Shown here piece after piece: positions 48,131 through 59,872 of a DNA stretch of 64,000 nt. A program made the translations under genes and the position numbers. Source of the stretch: Hormiphora californensis (lineage: Eukaryota; Ctenophora; Tentaculata; Cydippida; Pleurobrachiidae); the NCBI GenBank assembly GCA_020137815.1, contig CM035354.1, positions 1 through 64,000 of the forward strand. The letters are read 5' to 3'. How positions within the stretch are numbered: the stretch's first letter is position 1; the number at the start of each line of letters is the position of its first letter. A model generated the notes under the pieces. It worked only from the letters and a program-made list of their open reading frames with translations. It had not been told where the DNA came from and made no database searches.

Positions 48131-49449
48131 GCCTAATTACTAATGAAGTGATAGAACCCGTCAAATGGCCCATCTCACTCCTGATCAAGATTCAAGATAC
48201 ACACACACCGAATAACGGGGATACACAGTCAGAGCATTGCAGGCCTGACAGGGGATACACAGTATAACAGTGCAGTACACACTGAAGACTTGTGGAGGAT
48301 CTCGCGGAGGTAAACCGACACATGCACACCTTGCTTTGTCCACACCCTTTTTATCCACATGAAACATGGCCGAACTGCATGAGGTATGTGTTGGCCAATG
48401 TTGGAGGCAATGTGGTGAACGTGGAATATAAGGGACACATAAAGAGTTCAATAAGTTGTTTATCTGTACATAATTTATAACATTGGCCCAGGATTAGAAG
48501 TGTCACAGCCTAGTGGTGCTTGTAGTGAAGATACGGTAATGGCATTACAGTAGGTAACTAGTAAAACTGGGGCGCTCGTACCGATCGCAAATAGAGGGAT
48601 ATTTCTCAAGCAGTTCTCAAGCACTTGTGATACGTGATACCTACGAATCACGTCGTCACACTGACGGATCACGTCGCCACACTGACGGATCACGTCGTCA
48701 CACTGACGGATCACGTCGTCACACTGACGATAGGGTGTCACATATCCGTCAAATTTGCATTAGATATAGTTAGATGGCGCGGACTGGTGAGTGCTGACGC
48801 TTTGGAATTTGGAACCGATTTAAGAGTTTTATCAAGTAGCTATATGGCTCGATGTTCAAGAGGAGAAATTTTTGAAAGCTGCAATTTATAAAGCAATTAA
48901 TCAAGAAAGAAACATACTGAAACCAATCTGAAGAAGTCACATAGTGTCCTTAAAAGGCATAAAGTATAAAGTTGGTTTGAGAAAGTTTGGCAACGATCAG
49001 TTGCCAGCTTAAACTATCACAATCCCTATATCCGGATTCAAAATTGTTGTGGAAGTGCCTCATATGCAAAGTGTGCTTCTCGTACTTGTCCAACTGTCAC
49101 TCATGACATGAGAGTGTGTTAGGGTTAGCTATATGAATGTTAAATACATATCATGTTGAAGACTAAGAATCATTCATCATACGTTCCATTCCCGTTCTTC
49201 ATCAAACTCGATGTTTCCTTTTCCAATATATATTATTCCAATATAATTATACAGTTCGAATATTTTGACCTTGTAACGATTTAGCTTCCTAATTTTCTCG
49301 CTCGCTCCCTCTCTCTCTCTCCCTTCTCTCTCACTCGCTCCCTCTCTCCCTTCTCTCTCTCTCTCTCTCTCTCTCACTCGCTCCCTGATCTCTCCCTTCT
49401 CTCTGTCTCACTCTGTCTCCCTTCTCTCTCACTCGCTCCCTCTCTCCCT

Positions 49450-49481
<32 letters not shown>

Positions 49482-50400
49482 TCTCCCTTCTCTCTGTCTC
49501 GACTTATGTGACGGTCTAGAACTAGCTACTATGTAAAAGGGATAATTACTACAGCAAGGAGTTGAAACATGAAAAAGGGCAGTGTATAATAACCTGTACA
49601 TAACATTCAATCATCCATATATGGAAGAGCGTACATGCATTATGTATCACCAAGACGGTATAGTAGTAATTACTTTAGCGATGCCTGGCTCAAATGGTCC
49701 TGTATTCGTCTAAAAATTCGACTAAAATTCTTGGAAATATACAGAAGGGCCAAAAAAGAAAATAAACATATAGCTTTAAGCTTAATAACGATCCCCACAA
49801 CATTTCAACAGATCTCAAACAAACATGGCATCCAATGGTAGCAGTTTTCCAGCTTATAAACAGTTGCCTAGTTAGACTGTGTTTACAAATGTAAAGGAGG
49901 GTTAGAACATAACAAATAAACAGGATACACATGTGTTATTTCACACTAGAATACTATCTGAACACTCCCAATCACACCATGAACACTCCCAATCACACCA
50001 TGGACACTCACTCCTACAATTGCTAGCGCTCCTAACACAACATATGATCTATAGAGTTCAATTTATTACCAAGGAGTGTACAATGAAATTACTATATAAG
50101 GTATTGGAAAACAATCTATCTATATCCAATTGTTAGCTTTGCTTGATGAAATAAATAACTTTATTACAATAGATCATATCAGTCTCTTAGACATGCCCTT
50201 CACTCGAATGGAATTCCCATTTTGATTTATATTAATTAGAGCAAAATCAAATTTAATGATAAATTAGCATTCCAGAAATTTGAGTGAGATGACCCGAATA
50301 ATAACTTGAATTAGAATCTGGTCTAAGGGTCACCACACACCAAAGTTAAAATTAAAATTAAAATTTTGATTTTAAACCCGCACACACCAGCGGCCGTTAA
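46673..50400. other. 5' flank of the Roco gene, no supported gene
   Basis: Contains (CT)n at about 48076-48126, a four-copy ATCACGTCGTCACACTGACGG repeat at about 48640-48735, a CTCGCTCCCTCTCTCCC-type pyrimidine minisatellite at about 49298-49500, and a dispersed TGTAAAGGAGGGTTAGAAC motif near 49888. A plus-strand AACATGGCCGAACTGCATGA with a donor-like GTATGT at 48366 could be a small first exon, but nothing downstream supports it. Confidence 0.45.
48640..48738. repeat. 21-bp tandem repeat ATCACGTCGTCACACTGACGG
   Basis: Four head-to-tail copies with one T/C difference; the final copy runs into GATAGGGTGTCAC. Frames through it are products of the repeat. Confidence 0.85.
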
Positions 50401-53240
50401 AATTTCTCTCCCCCATTCTAAAAGTAACAATCTCGCGCGCGATTTTAACGGGCGTGTTAAAATTTTATCAAAAAACCCCGCCCCTTTTAAAAAATGGGGG
50501 GGTGTGAATCTTTACTTTTAGAATTGGGGAGAAAAAAATTTTTTAACGGCCCCCCTTTTGGTGGGGTGGGGGGTTTAAAAATCAAAATTTTTAATTTTAT
50601 TTTAATTTTTGGTGTGGGGTTTGGACCCAAAAATCAAAATTTGGGTTTTAAAAGGGGGGTTTAACTTGAGAAAAACAATTGAAAAATTAAAACCAATTTG
50701 GAGTTTAATAGGGGGTACAACCCTATTGACTTTTTAAAAAAGGACTACAAAAAAAATTTTGTTCCGATTCCTTCCCCAAACCTTCCCCCCTCTCTTTTTT
50801 TATCTTTTTTCCCCTCCCTTTTTAAATTGCCTTCCCAAACCTCTCGCTTTCCCCACCTCCCTTTCCTCACCCCCCCACGCCTCGCCCCCTTTTTTCCCTT
50901 CCCTTCTCCCCACCCCCTCTCCCCCTTTTTTTCCCCCCCTTTTTTTCCCAAACCCGGTCTTCTCTCTCTCGCTTCTTTCTCTCTCTTTCTCCTTTTCTCT
51001 CTGCATCTTTTTCCCCTCTCTTTCCCTTTCCCCTTTACCTCTTCCTCCCCCTCCCCTCCTCTCTCTCTCCCCCCTCAACCCTCTTCTTCTTTTCCTCTCC
51101 CCCTCTTCGCTCGCCCCTCCCCTTGGGCTCTCCCCCTTACCCCCCTCTCTCCCCCTTCTCTTTTCCCCCTCTCTCTCCGGTCTCTCTCTCTTTTCCCCCT
51201 CCCCTTCTCTCCCCAAATTATCTCTCTATCTCTTCTCTTCCCCCCCCTCCCCTTTTCTTACCCCCTCCCCCTTCCCCTGCTTTTTCCCCAAGGGCCCCGA
51301 TTCCAAAATGAAGGGGGGAATTTAAAAGGAACCCGTTAACAATAAGCCCGGAGAAAGAAAAGATAAGGAAAAAAGTAAAAAGGAGGGGAAAAGAAGAAAA
51401 GAGAAGGGGGAAAGAAAGGAGAGGAAGGAAAGAAGGGAAAAAAAAGAAAAGAAAAAGAGGAGAGAGAATAGGAGAAAAAGGAGAGAGACTGGGGTTTAGG
51501 AAAGAACGACAAGAGGAGAAAAGGGAGTGGGAAGGGAAAGAGGGGAAAAGGGAAAACCGTGAGGGAAAATGGAAAAAGGGGGAAGCTCGGGAAGAGATCT
51601 GGCATGCTTGCCCGGTTTTTAAAATAGTCTACTTTTAGCATACCCCCTACTGAAGCAGGGGGCCAAACCCATGCCAAGAGCCACCAAACCCAAATTTTTA
51701 AAAAAGGGGGGTCGTTATAATACACACAAATGAATACACAATATGGGTGAAACTAAACGGGCATCGAAAAACCCAAAACTTATAGTATAAAAAAATTTTT
51801 TTTCCCAAGTAGGGTTTGGAAGAAAACCAAAGGGGGAAATTTCGAAAAATTTTCGTTCGAGAAGAAGGGAAAACCAGGTATTAAAGGGAGGTAGAAAAAA
51901 TTTGGAGGAAGGTGGAGGGGGTAGAAGAAAGAAAGAGGTTCGAGAAAAATACCCTAAATGAGTTTGTCGAAAGGGGAAAGGATGTAGGGGCCAGGAGGGG
52001 AAAGAGGGAGAAAAAAGGGAAAATAGGAGACGATTACTACTTTACCTAAATTACTCACTCTCTCCTCTCTCTCTCTCTCCCCCCAACCCCTCTCATCTCT
52101 CTCTTTTTCTCCCCTCTTTTCCCCCTCTCTCTCTCTCTCTCTCCTCTCTCTCCCCCCTCTCTTTTCCTCTCTTCCCCTCTCTTCCCTCTCTCTTTTTAAC
52201 CCCTCCCCCCCCCCATTTTTTTGCCCTTTTTTTTTTTTTGGCGGGAGGGCGGGAGGATATGTGTAGACTCATTAGTTGGCAGCCCCCTTTGGGCTTCCGC
52301 GGGGCACCACCCAAAAAAGGGGGGGGGGCACCCCAAAAAATTTTATATAAAAAGTATATTTTGGGGGGGGGGGTAAAAAGGGGAAAGGAAAGGTAAATTT
52401 TTTTCCTTTTTTTTTATTTTTTTCCCCCCCCGTCTCCCCCTCTCTTCCCCCTCTCTCTCTTCTCTCTCTCTCTCTCTCTCTCCCCCACCCTCTCTCCCTC
52501 CTCTCCCCTTCTCTCCCCCTCTCTCTCTCCCCTTCCCCTTTCTCCCTCTCTCTCCCCCCCCAACCATCTCCCTCACACAACAACAAAGCCCCCAATTGGA
52601 GTGTGAATGGAGCGGCTCAACAATATTGTAGAGTCGAGTTGCGTGATGTATACAACAGATGGTGTAGAAACATTTAGTCCCCCTCTTTGAGTAGTCATTT
52701 TGGTTTAAAAAAGGTACAACTTATTGTACCAAAACAAAATTTTGGTAAAGATAGTTTAAGTAGAGATAAAACAGAATAAGCAGGCAATGGAAAACAGACG
52801 AAGTAGAGACAAAACAGAATTAGAGACAAAACAGAAGTAGAGACAGACAAAGTAGAGACAGACAGAAGTAGAGACGGACAGAATAGTAATTATTAAAGCC
52901 AGACAGAATAGAATCCTCTGAGTCAGAGTCTGACTGATTACTTTCCCAAAAACCCCCAAAAAATTGCTAAAAAAGCAAAAGACGGAAAGGCCCTTTAAAA
53001 GGGGACTTTTTTCCTTCCATTATATACTATGAGCGAAGGGGCCCCAAAATGATCTTTTAAAAAAACAGTAAAATTATTTGTCAGGTTCAGTGAAAGTGAC
53101 AGAAAAAAACGGGTTAAAAAACCCCAAACCCAAAAAAATTTCTTTTTTAAAAAAGGGGAAAGAGTGCCCTTTTAACTTTTTTAACTAAAGCGTTTTGGGG
53201 GTTTTTTTTTAGCTAAACTCCCGGGGTTAAACATACAAAA
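50400..53240. other. Homopolymer-inflated, probably unpolished assembly segment
   Basis: Almost every run of identical bases is lengthened (CCCC, AAAAAA, GGGGGG, TTTTTTT) and the sequence alternates between pyrimidine-only and purine-only blocks. Part of it looks like an inverted CT/GA pair (50770-51270 against 51340-51600). Neighbouring DNA lacks this texture. No gene should be called here; the long Ser/Pro and Gly/Arg frames come from the composition. Confidence 0.7.
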
Positions 53241-53434
53241 ATTTTTAAAAAACTGCGTTATATATAGTAAAATTATATATGCTTGTGTTGACCAAGAAGC
53301 AAAGCGAGAGAGTAAGTTGAGAACTTGGTGACATAGACACCTGGCGCGACATGAGTCATGAATCATGCTACCAGACCTATCCCAAGCATCTATAACAAGC
53401 AACAGCAACTGTTATAGTTAACAGAAAACAACAG

Positions 53435-53760
53435 CAACAACCCGCTCGCATGAGGTGAAGCCTTGACGTGGCGCAGCGGCTTACAGCTCCCAGTCTCGAC
53501 TGCAACTGGGAGTCGTCTGCTTCTCCTGGTCTGGACTGGGAGCTCAACGAATTCTCCTCAACCAAAGGGACTGCTTCTGATCTGGGATTTTCCAAGCTCC
53601 AAAACTCTGTCACGGCCCCTGGCCGGACAATTTCAGTGGAGGATGCAAGGAGTGTCAACCGACACCCTCAGACCAGGAGCGGTGAGGCTGGCGAGAGGTG
53701 CTCTCCTGCGGAGAGCTCCTCTCGGCCCTATTTAACCTCAGAACAACAACAACAAAACAA
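53435..53760 (+). mobile_element. SINE with (AAC)n tail and long target duplication
   Basis: About 320 bp beginning near AACCCGCTCGCATGAGGTGA and containing GTGGCGCAGCGGCTTACAG, which resembles a pol III A box. The body includes CAGTCTCGACTGCAACTGG and ends in (AAC)n. Flanks are near-identical: AACAGCAACTGTTATAGTTA at 53401 and AACAGCAACTGTAATTATAG at 53763, about 33 bp with one 3-nt indel. No B box was recognised, so tRNA derivation is uncertain. Confidence 0.6.
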
Positions 53761-54187
53761 CAACAACAGCAACTGTAATTATAGTTAACACAAAACAACA
53801 ACTACATAAGATGCACCTCAATAGTGATAGCACACACAATACCTCCTGACACACACAATACCTCCTGACACACACAAAGATAGAAAATAGACAACATGAG
53901 ATGAGCTCGCACAATATACAGAGTTACACACACTGCTACTGCTGCAGACCCACCACACACGTTTTGCATGGGCAGGGAACACATATGTTATTTAGGAGTG
54001 GTCTAGCTCCTTCACTTGTTGCAAAATGCTGTGATGCAGCCCCCCTTATATGGAGTTTAGAAGCAAGGTTAGATCAAGGTCTAAAATCATTGTTAAGCTA
54101 CACTGTATACGTCAATAATACAGTGCATACTGGCGTACTGTTGAAACTTGGAGCCCCTATATAACTCACCACTTGTATTATAGCACT

Positions 54188-54417
54188 AAAGTCCAATTTT
54201 TTATTTAAGCGACAGGCCGCCGCGCATCAAAATGCAGCGCTTGAAATCGATTTCCGGTTCCTGATAAGCTAGCGACTTTTTCTTGGTGCCATTGGAAAGA
54301 TAAAAATTTTATCTTTCCAACGCAACCAGGATCAAGTCTCTATCTCATCAGGAACCGGAGATATGACCAATTAACCAATTGTGTGCGCGGCGGCCTGTCG
54401 CTTAAATAAAAAATTCG
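54188..54417. mobile_element. MITE with 30-bp inverted ends
   Basis: AATTTTTTATTTAAGCGACA then GGCCGCCGCGC at the left; the complementary GCGCGGCGGCC then TGTCGCTTAAATAAAAAATT at the right. The centre holds a second hairpin, GGAAAGATAAAAATTTTATC. Confidence 0.85.
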
Positions 54418-54549
54418 ACATTATAGCAGTATCCAGTGAATCCACTATCCAACCAAGAATCACAAGAATCATTATCAAAAACTAGCATATCCGCGATAAC
54501 TCCAAACCAAACCCTAAAGGGGGAAAACTTGTTGAGTACCAAGGAAAAA

Positions 54550-55020
54550 CAGTCGCGAGCGGGTGGAGACACACTGAAGTTGAGCGCGCTCGTTCAAATC
54601 TCAACCTCGCGACACACACTGAAGTTCGAAGTTCGAAGTTTTGCGAAAACCCAATTTCGGCTGAAAAATCATTTGTAATTTAAGAGGCTAACATATTTAC
54701 TGGTACATCTCTCGAGGTGTCCTTTATCCATACTGAGTCAATTTCACCGTTTTTGAAATTTTTGGCTAATCCGGTCACAGCTGTCCCAATTCACCAAAAA
54801 TTTTAAAAACGGTGAAATTGATCCGGTATTGATAAAGGACTCCTCGAGAGATGTACCAGTAAATAAACTAGCATCTTACAAATGATTTCTCAGCCGAAAA
54901 TGGGTTTTCGCGAAACTTCGAACTTTTCCGCGAAACTTCAAACCGCGAAACTTCAGTGTGTGTCGCGAGGTTGAGAGTTGAACGCGCGCGACCAACTTCA
55001 GTGTGTCTCCCCCCAGCCTG
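54550..55020. mobile_element. Foldback element, ACACTGAAGTTG family, complete copy
   Basis: Left GGTGGAGACACACTGAAGTT and right AACTTCAGTGTGTCTCCCCC are outer inverted ends. Inner inverted blocks include CACACTGAAGTTCGAAGTTC and CATCTCTCGAGGTGTCCTTT with their complements. Other copies are at 12174-12555 and 59596-59870. Confidence 0.85.
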
Positions 55021-56157
55021 AACATGAGGTTTTCCCCCAAAGGGCAGCCCCACCCTGTTTCTTGCGTGATATGGGCACCTGTGTAGTGTGTGAGATCGAC
55101 GTCACACGCGACTGAGATTGATCCCACAAACAGGTGTCCGCTCCGCGCGTTAGGGTTAGGGTTAGGGCCGGGTTCCGGTTGGGTTAAGGTTAGGAATAAC
55201 CAGTAGGCCTACTAACCCTAGTAACATTAACACTACGCCTAACTCTAATCCTAGCCCCCACCCTAACGTTAAGGTTAGTAATAAATAGGGTTAGGGTTCA
55301 GCTTAAATTAGGGTAAGCCCTGTATGGCGGCGCCCAGGCCATACCCCAATTTTGATTCTCAAAAAGTGCGCTCAGATGGGTCGCGGCGCCAGACAGGGTA
55401 AGCCCTAGTAAACGTGGGTAGGCGGTAAATGTTAACCAGATCTGTGAGAATTTCGCACGTTTTTGCCCATAACTCAGCCATTTCTTGACCAATTTGCAAA
55501 ATCTTTGGCTCATTGGAAGAGGACATCACCCTAATGGGCAAATACTGATTTGCGCGAGACGTACTATAGACCGAGAGGTAGTAGCGACGTATTATAGATG
55601 TATTATAGACGTATAGAGGTATTAACGACAGACGCGGACGTACTCAAGACGTACTATAGACGTCCTATTATAGACGTAGTAAAGACGCCTAAGCGACGAT
55701 AAAAACGTTCTTATATAGACGCACTATAATAGACGCACGTCGCACTATAGACGCTCTATAGACGTAAAAGGAGAAATATCTGATAAAACACTTTATGTAT
55801 CGCCAAAATTGAAAATCGATTTCATTGAATGAAAGCCGGAAGGTACCAAGATTTTAATTTTGCCCAACTAAACCAAATCTTTTTAAGAGACCACGCAGGA
55901 CGCGGCCACGAAGTAATTTAGACGACGTCATAGATGACGTCATATACAAGCTTGGCCAAGTTGCGTGTTTGCGCGGTTTCTAAACTATTGCGCCGCAAAT
56001 TGCCGCCGCGCGCGATAGTTATGAATATGATATATTTAATTTTGGCCGACGAAATTGAAAAAAAAAAAAAATTTTAACAAATAAAAAAAGTTTTTAAACT
56101 TCTTGAAAAGCGCTGCCTTATCCAGCGGCGTTTGCCAATTAAACTTCTGTCAAGGAA
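55021..56157. other. Non-coding block with telomere-like and TATAGACG repeats
   Basis: GTTAGGGTTAGGGTTAGGG at about 55150 and another short TAGGGTTAGGG at about 55287 are telomere-like. At 55555-55775 a irregular series of TATAGACG(T/C) words recurs about a dozen times. A run of 13 A follows at about 56058. No gene was seen. Confidence 0.55.
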
Positions 56158-56322
56158 AGCATGAGGAGGCTCGAAAATGTTCATGTCATACACATTCAAA
56201 TCACGCCCACCAATCACAGCTCAGAACGGCTCTTGCGATCCGCGCGTTCTGAGCTGTGATTGGTGGGCGTGACTTGAATGTGCATGACGCCATGACATGA
56301 ACATTTCCGAGCCTCCTCATGC
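56158..56322. repeat. 165-bp hairpin
   Basis: GCATGAGGAGGCTCGAAAAT and the complementary ATTTCCGAGCCTCCTCATGC enclose CACGCCCACCAATCACAGCT and its complement; arms of about 75 bp with a loop near 56235. Likely a small foldback element. Confidence 0.8.
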
Positions 56323-56629
56323 CACAAAACTGCATGGTGATCCCATGGTGATCCAGCAACAGCCCCTTTGAAGTGTTTGTATGGAGTATGGGATTGCTTA
56401 AAATGCATTAAAAATCTAAAATTTTCCGGTGGCTTCGCCCCCTAGCCCCCACCAAGGGCTCTGCTCCTGGACCACGTTGGGGGGGGGGCTGGGCCCTCTG
56501 ATCCCCCTGCAGCAGCTCCCTTAGAGCCGCTTCGTGGCACCTCGGTCGCTGGGTTTCGGTATTAGTGTGTGTAGGCGGACTCTAGTGCTACACTCTAAGT
56601 CTACAGTGGACACTATATGATATAGAGTA

Positions 56630-58205
56630 TATACAAGGTGGGCCACGGATTGTTGGTAAGGGTTAGCGAGTTGTCCCGTCAAAACGGTGATAGTTGCGAG
56701 AATAAAAATCATGGGAGCACTCTGGATCAATTTCTTGGTAACTTTTTCCATAATTTTTTGTCAAAAATTCGAAAATTCATTTTTCATTCCTTCATTCATT
56801 TCTCGTTCATTTATGATGTGAGCATCCTAATTTTCCATCATGGTGCTATTTTTCTTTGGCTTGAATTTATCTTTCCAATGAACACCATAAAAATGAAATT
56901 GAAGCACCAGGTCACGTTGCAGTTGAGAAAATGCTCATGCATAATTTTGGCTCTTCCTGCGACTTTCAATGAGCTGTATCACGGCTCCCTTTTGTTCAAT
57001 CTTTTTCAAAATTTGGGTGAACATTGGATAAACAAAGATCTTTGCTCACAAGAAAAATCAAGGTCAAAACTCAAAGTTCATTTTTCATTTTTCATGGTAC
57101 TTCATTCCACTCATTCAGGAACTAACATCCCTAAAGTCATGAAAAGTTTTGGGTTTTGTTTGGCCTATGCTCTGCAATGCCAGAGAGGTGTAGTAGCGTG
57201 TTTCCGGGCTAGTTTTTGGGTGTCCATGTGATCATGATGATACCTGACACCTTATTTGGGCCATAATTAAGAGATGTTCTCAAGTTGAAGCATGTGACTT
57301 GGGTTTTCTGTGATTGATATCGTGAAACAATGTTATGGGATCCCATAGTACCCCTAAAATGATGATTAATTCAACAAAATGAGTTGATTTATTATTGAAA
57401 AGATTTAAACCGAAGACAAACTCAACTAAACGAACAATTTCGATCATAAATCAACTCATTTTGTTGAATTAATCATCATTTTAGGGGTGCTATGGGATCC
57501 CATAACATTGTTTCACGATATCAATCACAGAAAACCCAAGTCACATGCTTCAACTTGAGAACATCTCTTAATTATGGCCCAAATAAGGTGTCAGGTATCA
57601 TCATGATCATATGGACACCCAAAAACTAGCCCGGAAACACGCTACTACACCTCTCTGGCATTGCAGAGCATAGGCCAAACAAAACCCAAAACTTTTCATG
57701 ACTTTAGGGATGTTAGTTCCTGAATGAGTGGAATGAACTACCAAAAATGAAAAATGAACTTTGAGTTTTGACCTTGATTTTTCTTGTGAGCAAAGATCTT
57801 TGTTTATCCAATGTTCACCCAAATTTTGAAAAAGATTGAACAAAAGGGAGCCGTGATACAGCTCATTGAAAGTCGCAGGAAGAGCCAAAATCATGCATGA
57901 GCATTTTCTCAACTGCAACGTGACCTGGTGCTTCAATTTCATTTCTATGGTGTTCATTGGAAAGATAAATTCAAGCCAAAGAAAAATAGCACCATGATGG
58001 AAAATTAGGATGCTCACATCATAAATGAACGAGAAATTAATGAAGGAATGAAAAATGAATTTTCGAATTTTTGACAAAAAATTATGGAAAAAGTTACCAA
58101 GAAATTGATCCAGAGTGCTCCCATAATTTTTATTCTTGCAACTATCACCGTTTTGACGGGACAACTCGCTAACCCTTACCAACAATCCGTGGCCCACCTT
58201 GTATA
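56630..58205. mobile_element. 1.58-kb palindromic element (arms about 740 bp)
   Basis: Begins TATACAAGGTGGGCCACGG and ends CCGTGGCCCACCTTGTATA; the turn is near 57420. The arms are nearly identical, giving mirror-image frames of 197 and 203 aa (56638-57231 plus, 57607-58218 minus) whose hydrophobic composition and symmetry argue against a protein. The terminal TACARGGTG resembles the end of the 24.9-26.4 kb palindrome. It sits beside a fragment of the GGACTC foldback (56571-56628). Confidence 0.88.
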
Positions 58206-58497
58206 AGGTGTCACACATGGAGATCGCTTCTGATGACTTCTCTGGTCACCTACTGTAATTAGTGTCTAGTTTCTTCATTTCTCAAGATATTAAGTTCATA
58301 TTTTGCAAACATGCCTAAAATAGTATTTTACGTCCCGGGATATGAGATCTTTGAATTTCAACAATTCCTTCAGGCAGCTAGATCACCATATTTTTTCCAA
58401 ATTTAAAGATTTTATACCCCGGCCAAGTATATAGTCTATCTAGCATCCCTGCAAAGTTTCAGAGTGATACTTCCTCTAGTACTCGAACCGTTTATAC

Positions 58498-58952
58498 TTA
58501 AAGTGAGAGTGGACAGAATCAGAATGGGACAAGTTTGTTGGAGGTTGTAGAGATTAGCTTTCTGAGCATTTTGCGTTTTTGCCGCTCAAAATCGACCCAC
58601 TGAGATATTTTTGTTACTCTCGGGGAATTCCTGCTGGATCAATATTCATCAAATAGGATAGAAACTAAAAAAATTCTTTAAATTTTTGATATGCTGAATT
58701 GCATTGCTCTGCTTCTGTGCATGGACATGTCAACCTCACTGCTTATATTCAGAATGTGTTAGTAAAACACGACGATTGTTTCTATCCTGTTTCTTACATA
58801 CTGATTTAACAGGAATTCCCCGAGAGTAACAAAAATATCTCAGTGATGGATGGGGCGATTTTGAGCGGCAAAAAGGCAAAATGCTCATAGAACTAATCTC
58901 TACAACCTCCAACAAACTTGTCCGATTCTGATTCTGTCCACTCTCACTTTAA
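58498..58952. repeat. Inverted repeat, arms about 145 bp
   Basis: Left TTAAAGTGAGAGTGGACAGA through ACTCTCGGGGAATTCC; right GGAATTCCCCGAGAGTAACA through CTGTCCACTCTCACTTTAA. The centre is about 165 bp. A GGACTC-family fragment follows at 59036-59097. Confidence 0.8.
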
Positions 58953-59590
58953 CGGTGGTGATATTCCCTACCCTCAGAAAACCACATAATATCCTCGCAC
59001 AGCACTAGCGCCGCACGACCACCCTTAGAATAGGGACCACTATATCTAAATTTAGATTTAGATAAAGAGTCGAAATAAGTCTAAACTCTATATATAACTG
59101 TTTTGATGAAACATGATGTCAGGGCGCATATATCTCTGAGCGGTGTGTGGTGCTCAGTGTGACAGAAACCACAATGCGATGGAGGCTGAGGGCACTGGAA
59201 TATGACATGGTGCGTGCGAGTGTGCTTTTACATGGTTCAGATCTGAGTCTGTCTGGCGCCGCTCACCGCTGACCAGATCTGAGCGCAGGGATACTCATTA
59301 TCAAAGTGTGTGGTACTGTTTCATGTTTCGGTTTTCCTTACCGAAAATATCCCTCACTCTCACAATATCGGATTTGGGGCTTATCAGTGTGTCAGGTAGG
59401 AATTAGAGTTGGCTGCCATCGACTTCAAGTCGGCGCCGACTTATCTCCGAGTCGACTTGAAAATATTGTGCCGACTTCAGTCGACTTGATACGCAAAAAA
59501 TGAAAAATTATAGGTACTACAAAGCCATTTCTAATTTTCTAGCACTTCTGTGATCGAAAATGATAAGGAAGTGTTTCTCATATATAATAG
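58953..59590. other. Non-coding, short palindromes
   Basis: Includes TATCTAAATTTAGATTTAGA (relic of the GGACTC foldback) and, at 59420-59490, an irregular repeat of GTCGACTT / AAGTCGGC words in both orientations. Confidence 0.45.
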
Positions 59591-59872
59591 CCCTGGGTGG
59601 ACACACACTGAAGTTGGGCACGCTCGTTCAAATCCCAACCGTGTGACACACACTGAAGTTCGAAGTTTGAAGTTTCGCGGAAATTTGAAATCAACCATTT
59701 TTAACTGAGAAATCATTTGCAAGAGGCTTCTTTCTTTACTGGTACATCTCTTATCCAAACTGAGTTTTTGAAATTTTCGATTAAAAATTACTGCGAAACT
59801 TCGAACTTCAGTGTGTGTCACGCGGTTGAGATTTGAACGAGCGTGCCCAACTTCAGTGTGTCTCCACCCCTT
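59590..59872. mobile_element. Foldback element, ACACTGAAGTTG family, short copy
   Basis: GGTGGACACACACTGAAGTT at the left and AACTTCAGTGTGTCTCCACC at the right, with inner inverted blocks CACACTGAAGTTCGAAGTTT and AACTTCGAACTTCAGTGTGT. It lacks part of the central region found in the 54.55-kb copy. Confidence 0.8.

Noticed and set aside
48361-48390. First exon ATGGCCGAACTGCATGAG with GTATGT donor
   Set aside because: Six codons only; no downstream exon in phase was found.
50698-51339. 213-aa Ser/Pro/Leu-rich frame and its neighbours
   Set aside because: Homopolymer-inflated pyrimidine block, probably an assembly artefact.
56638-58218. 197-aa and 203-aa frames on opposite strands
   Set aside because: Mirror images caused by the palindrome; no domain, hydrophobic composition, and no other sign of a gene.
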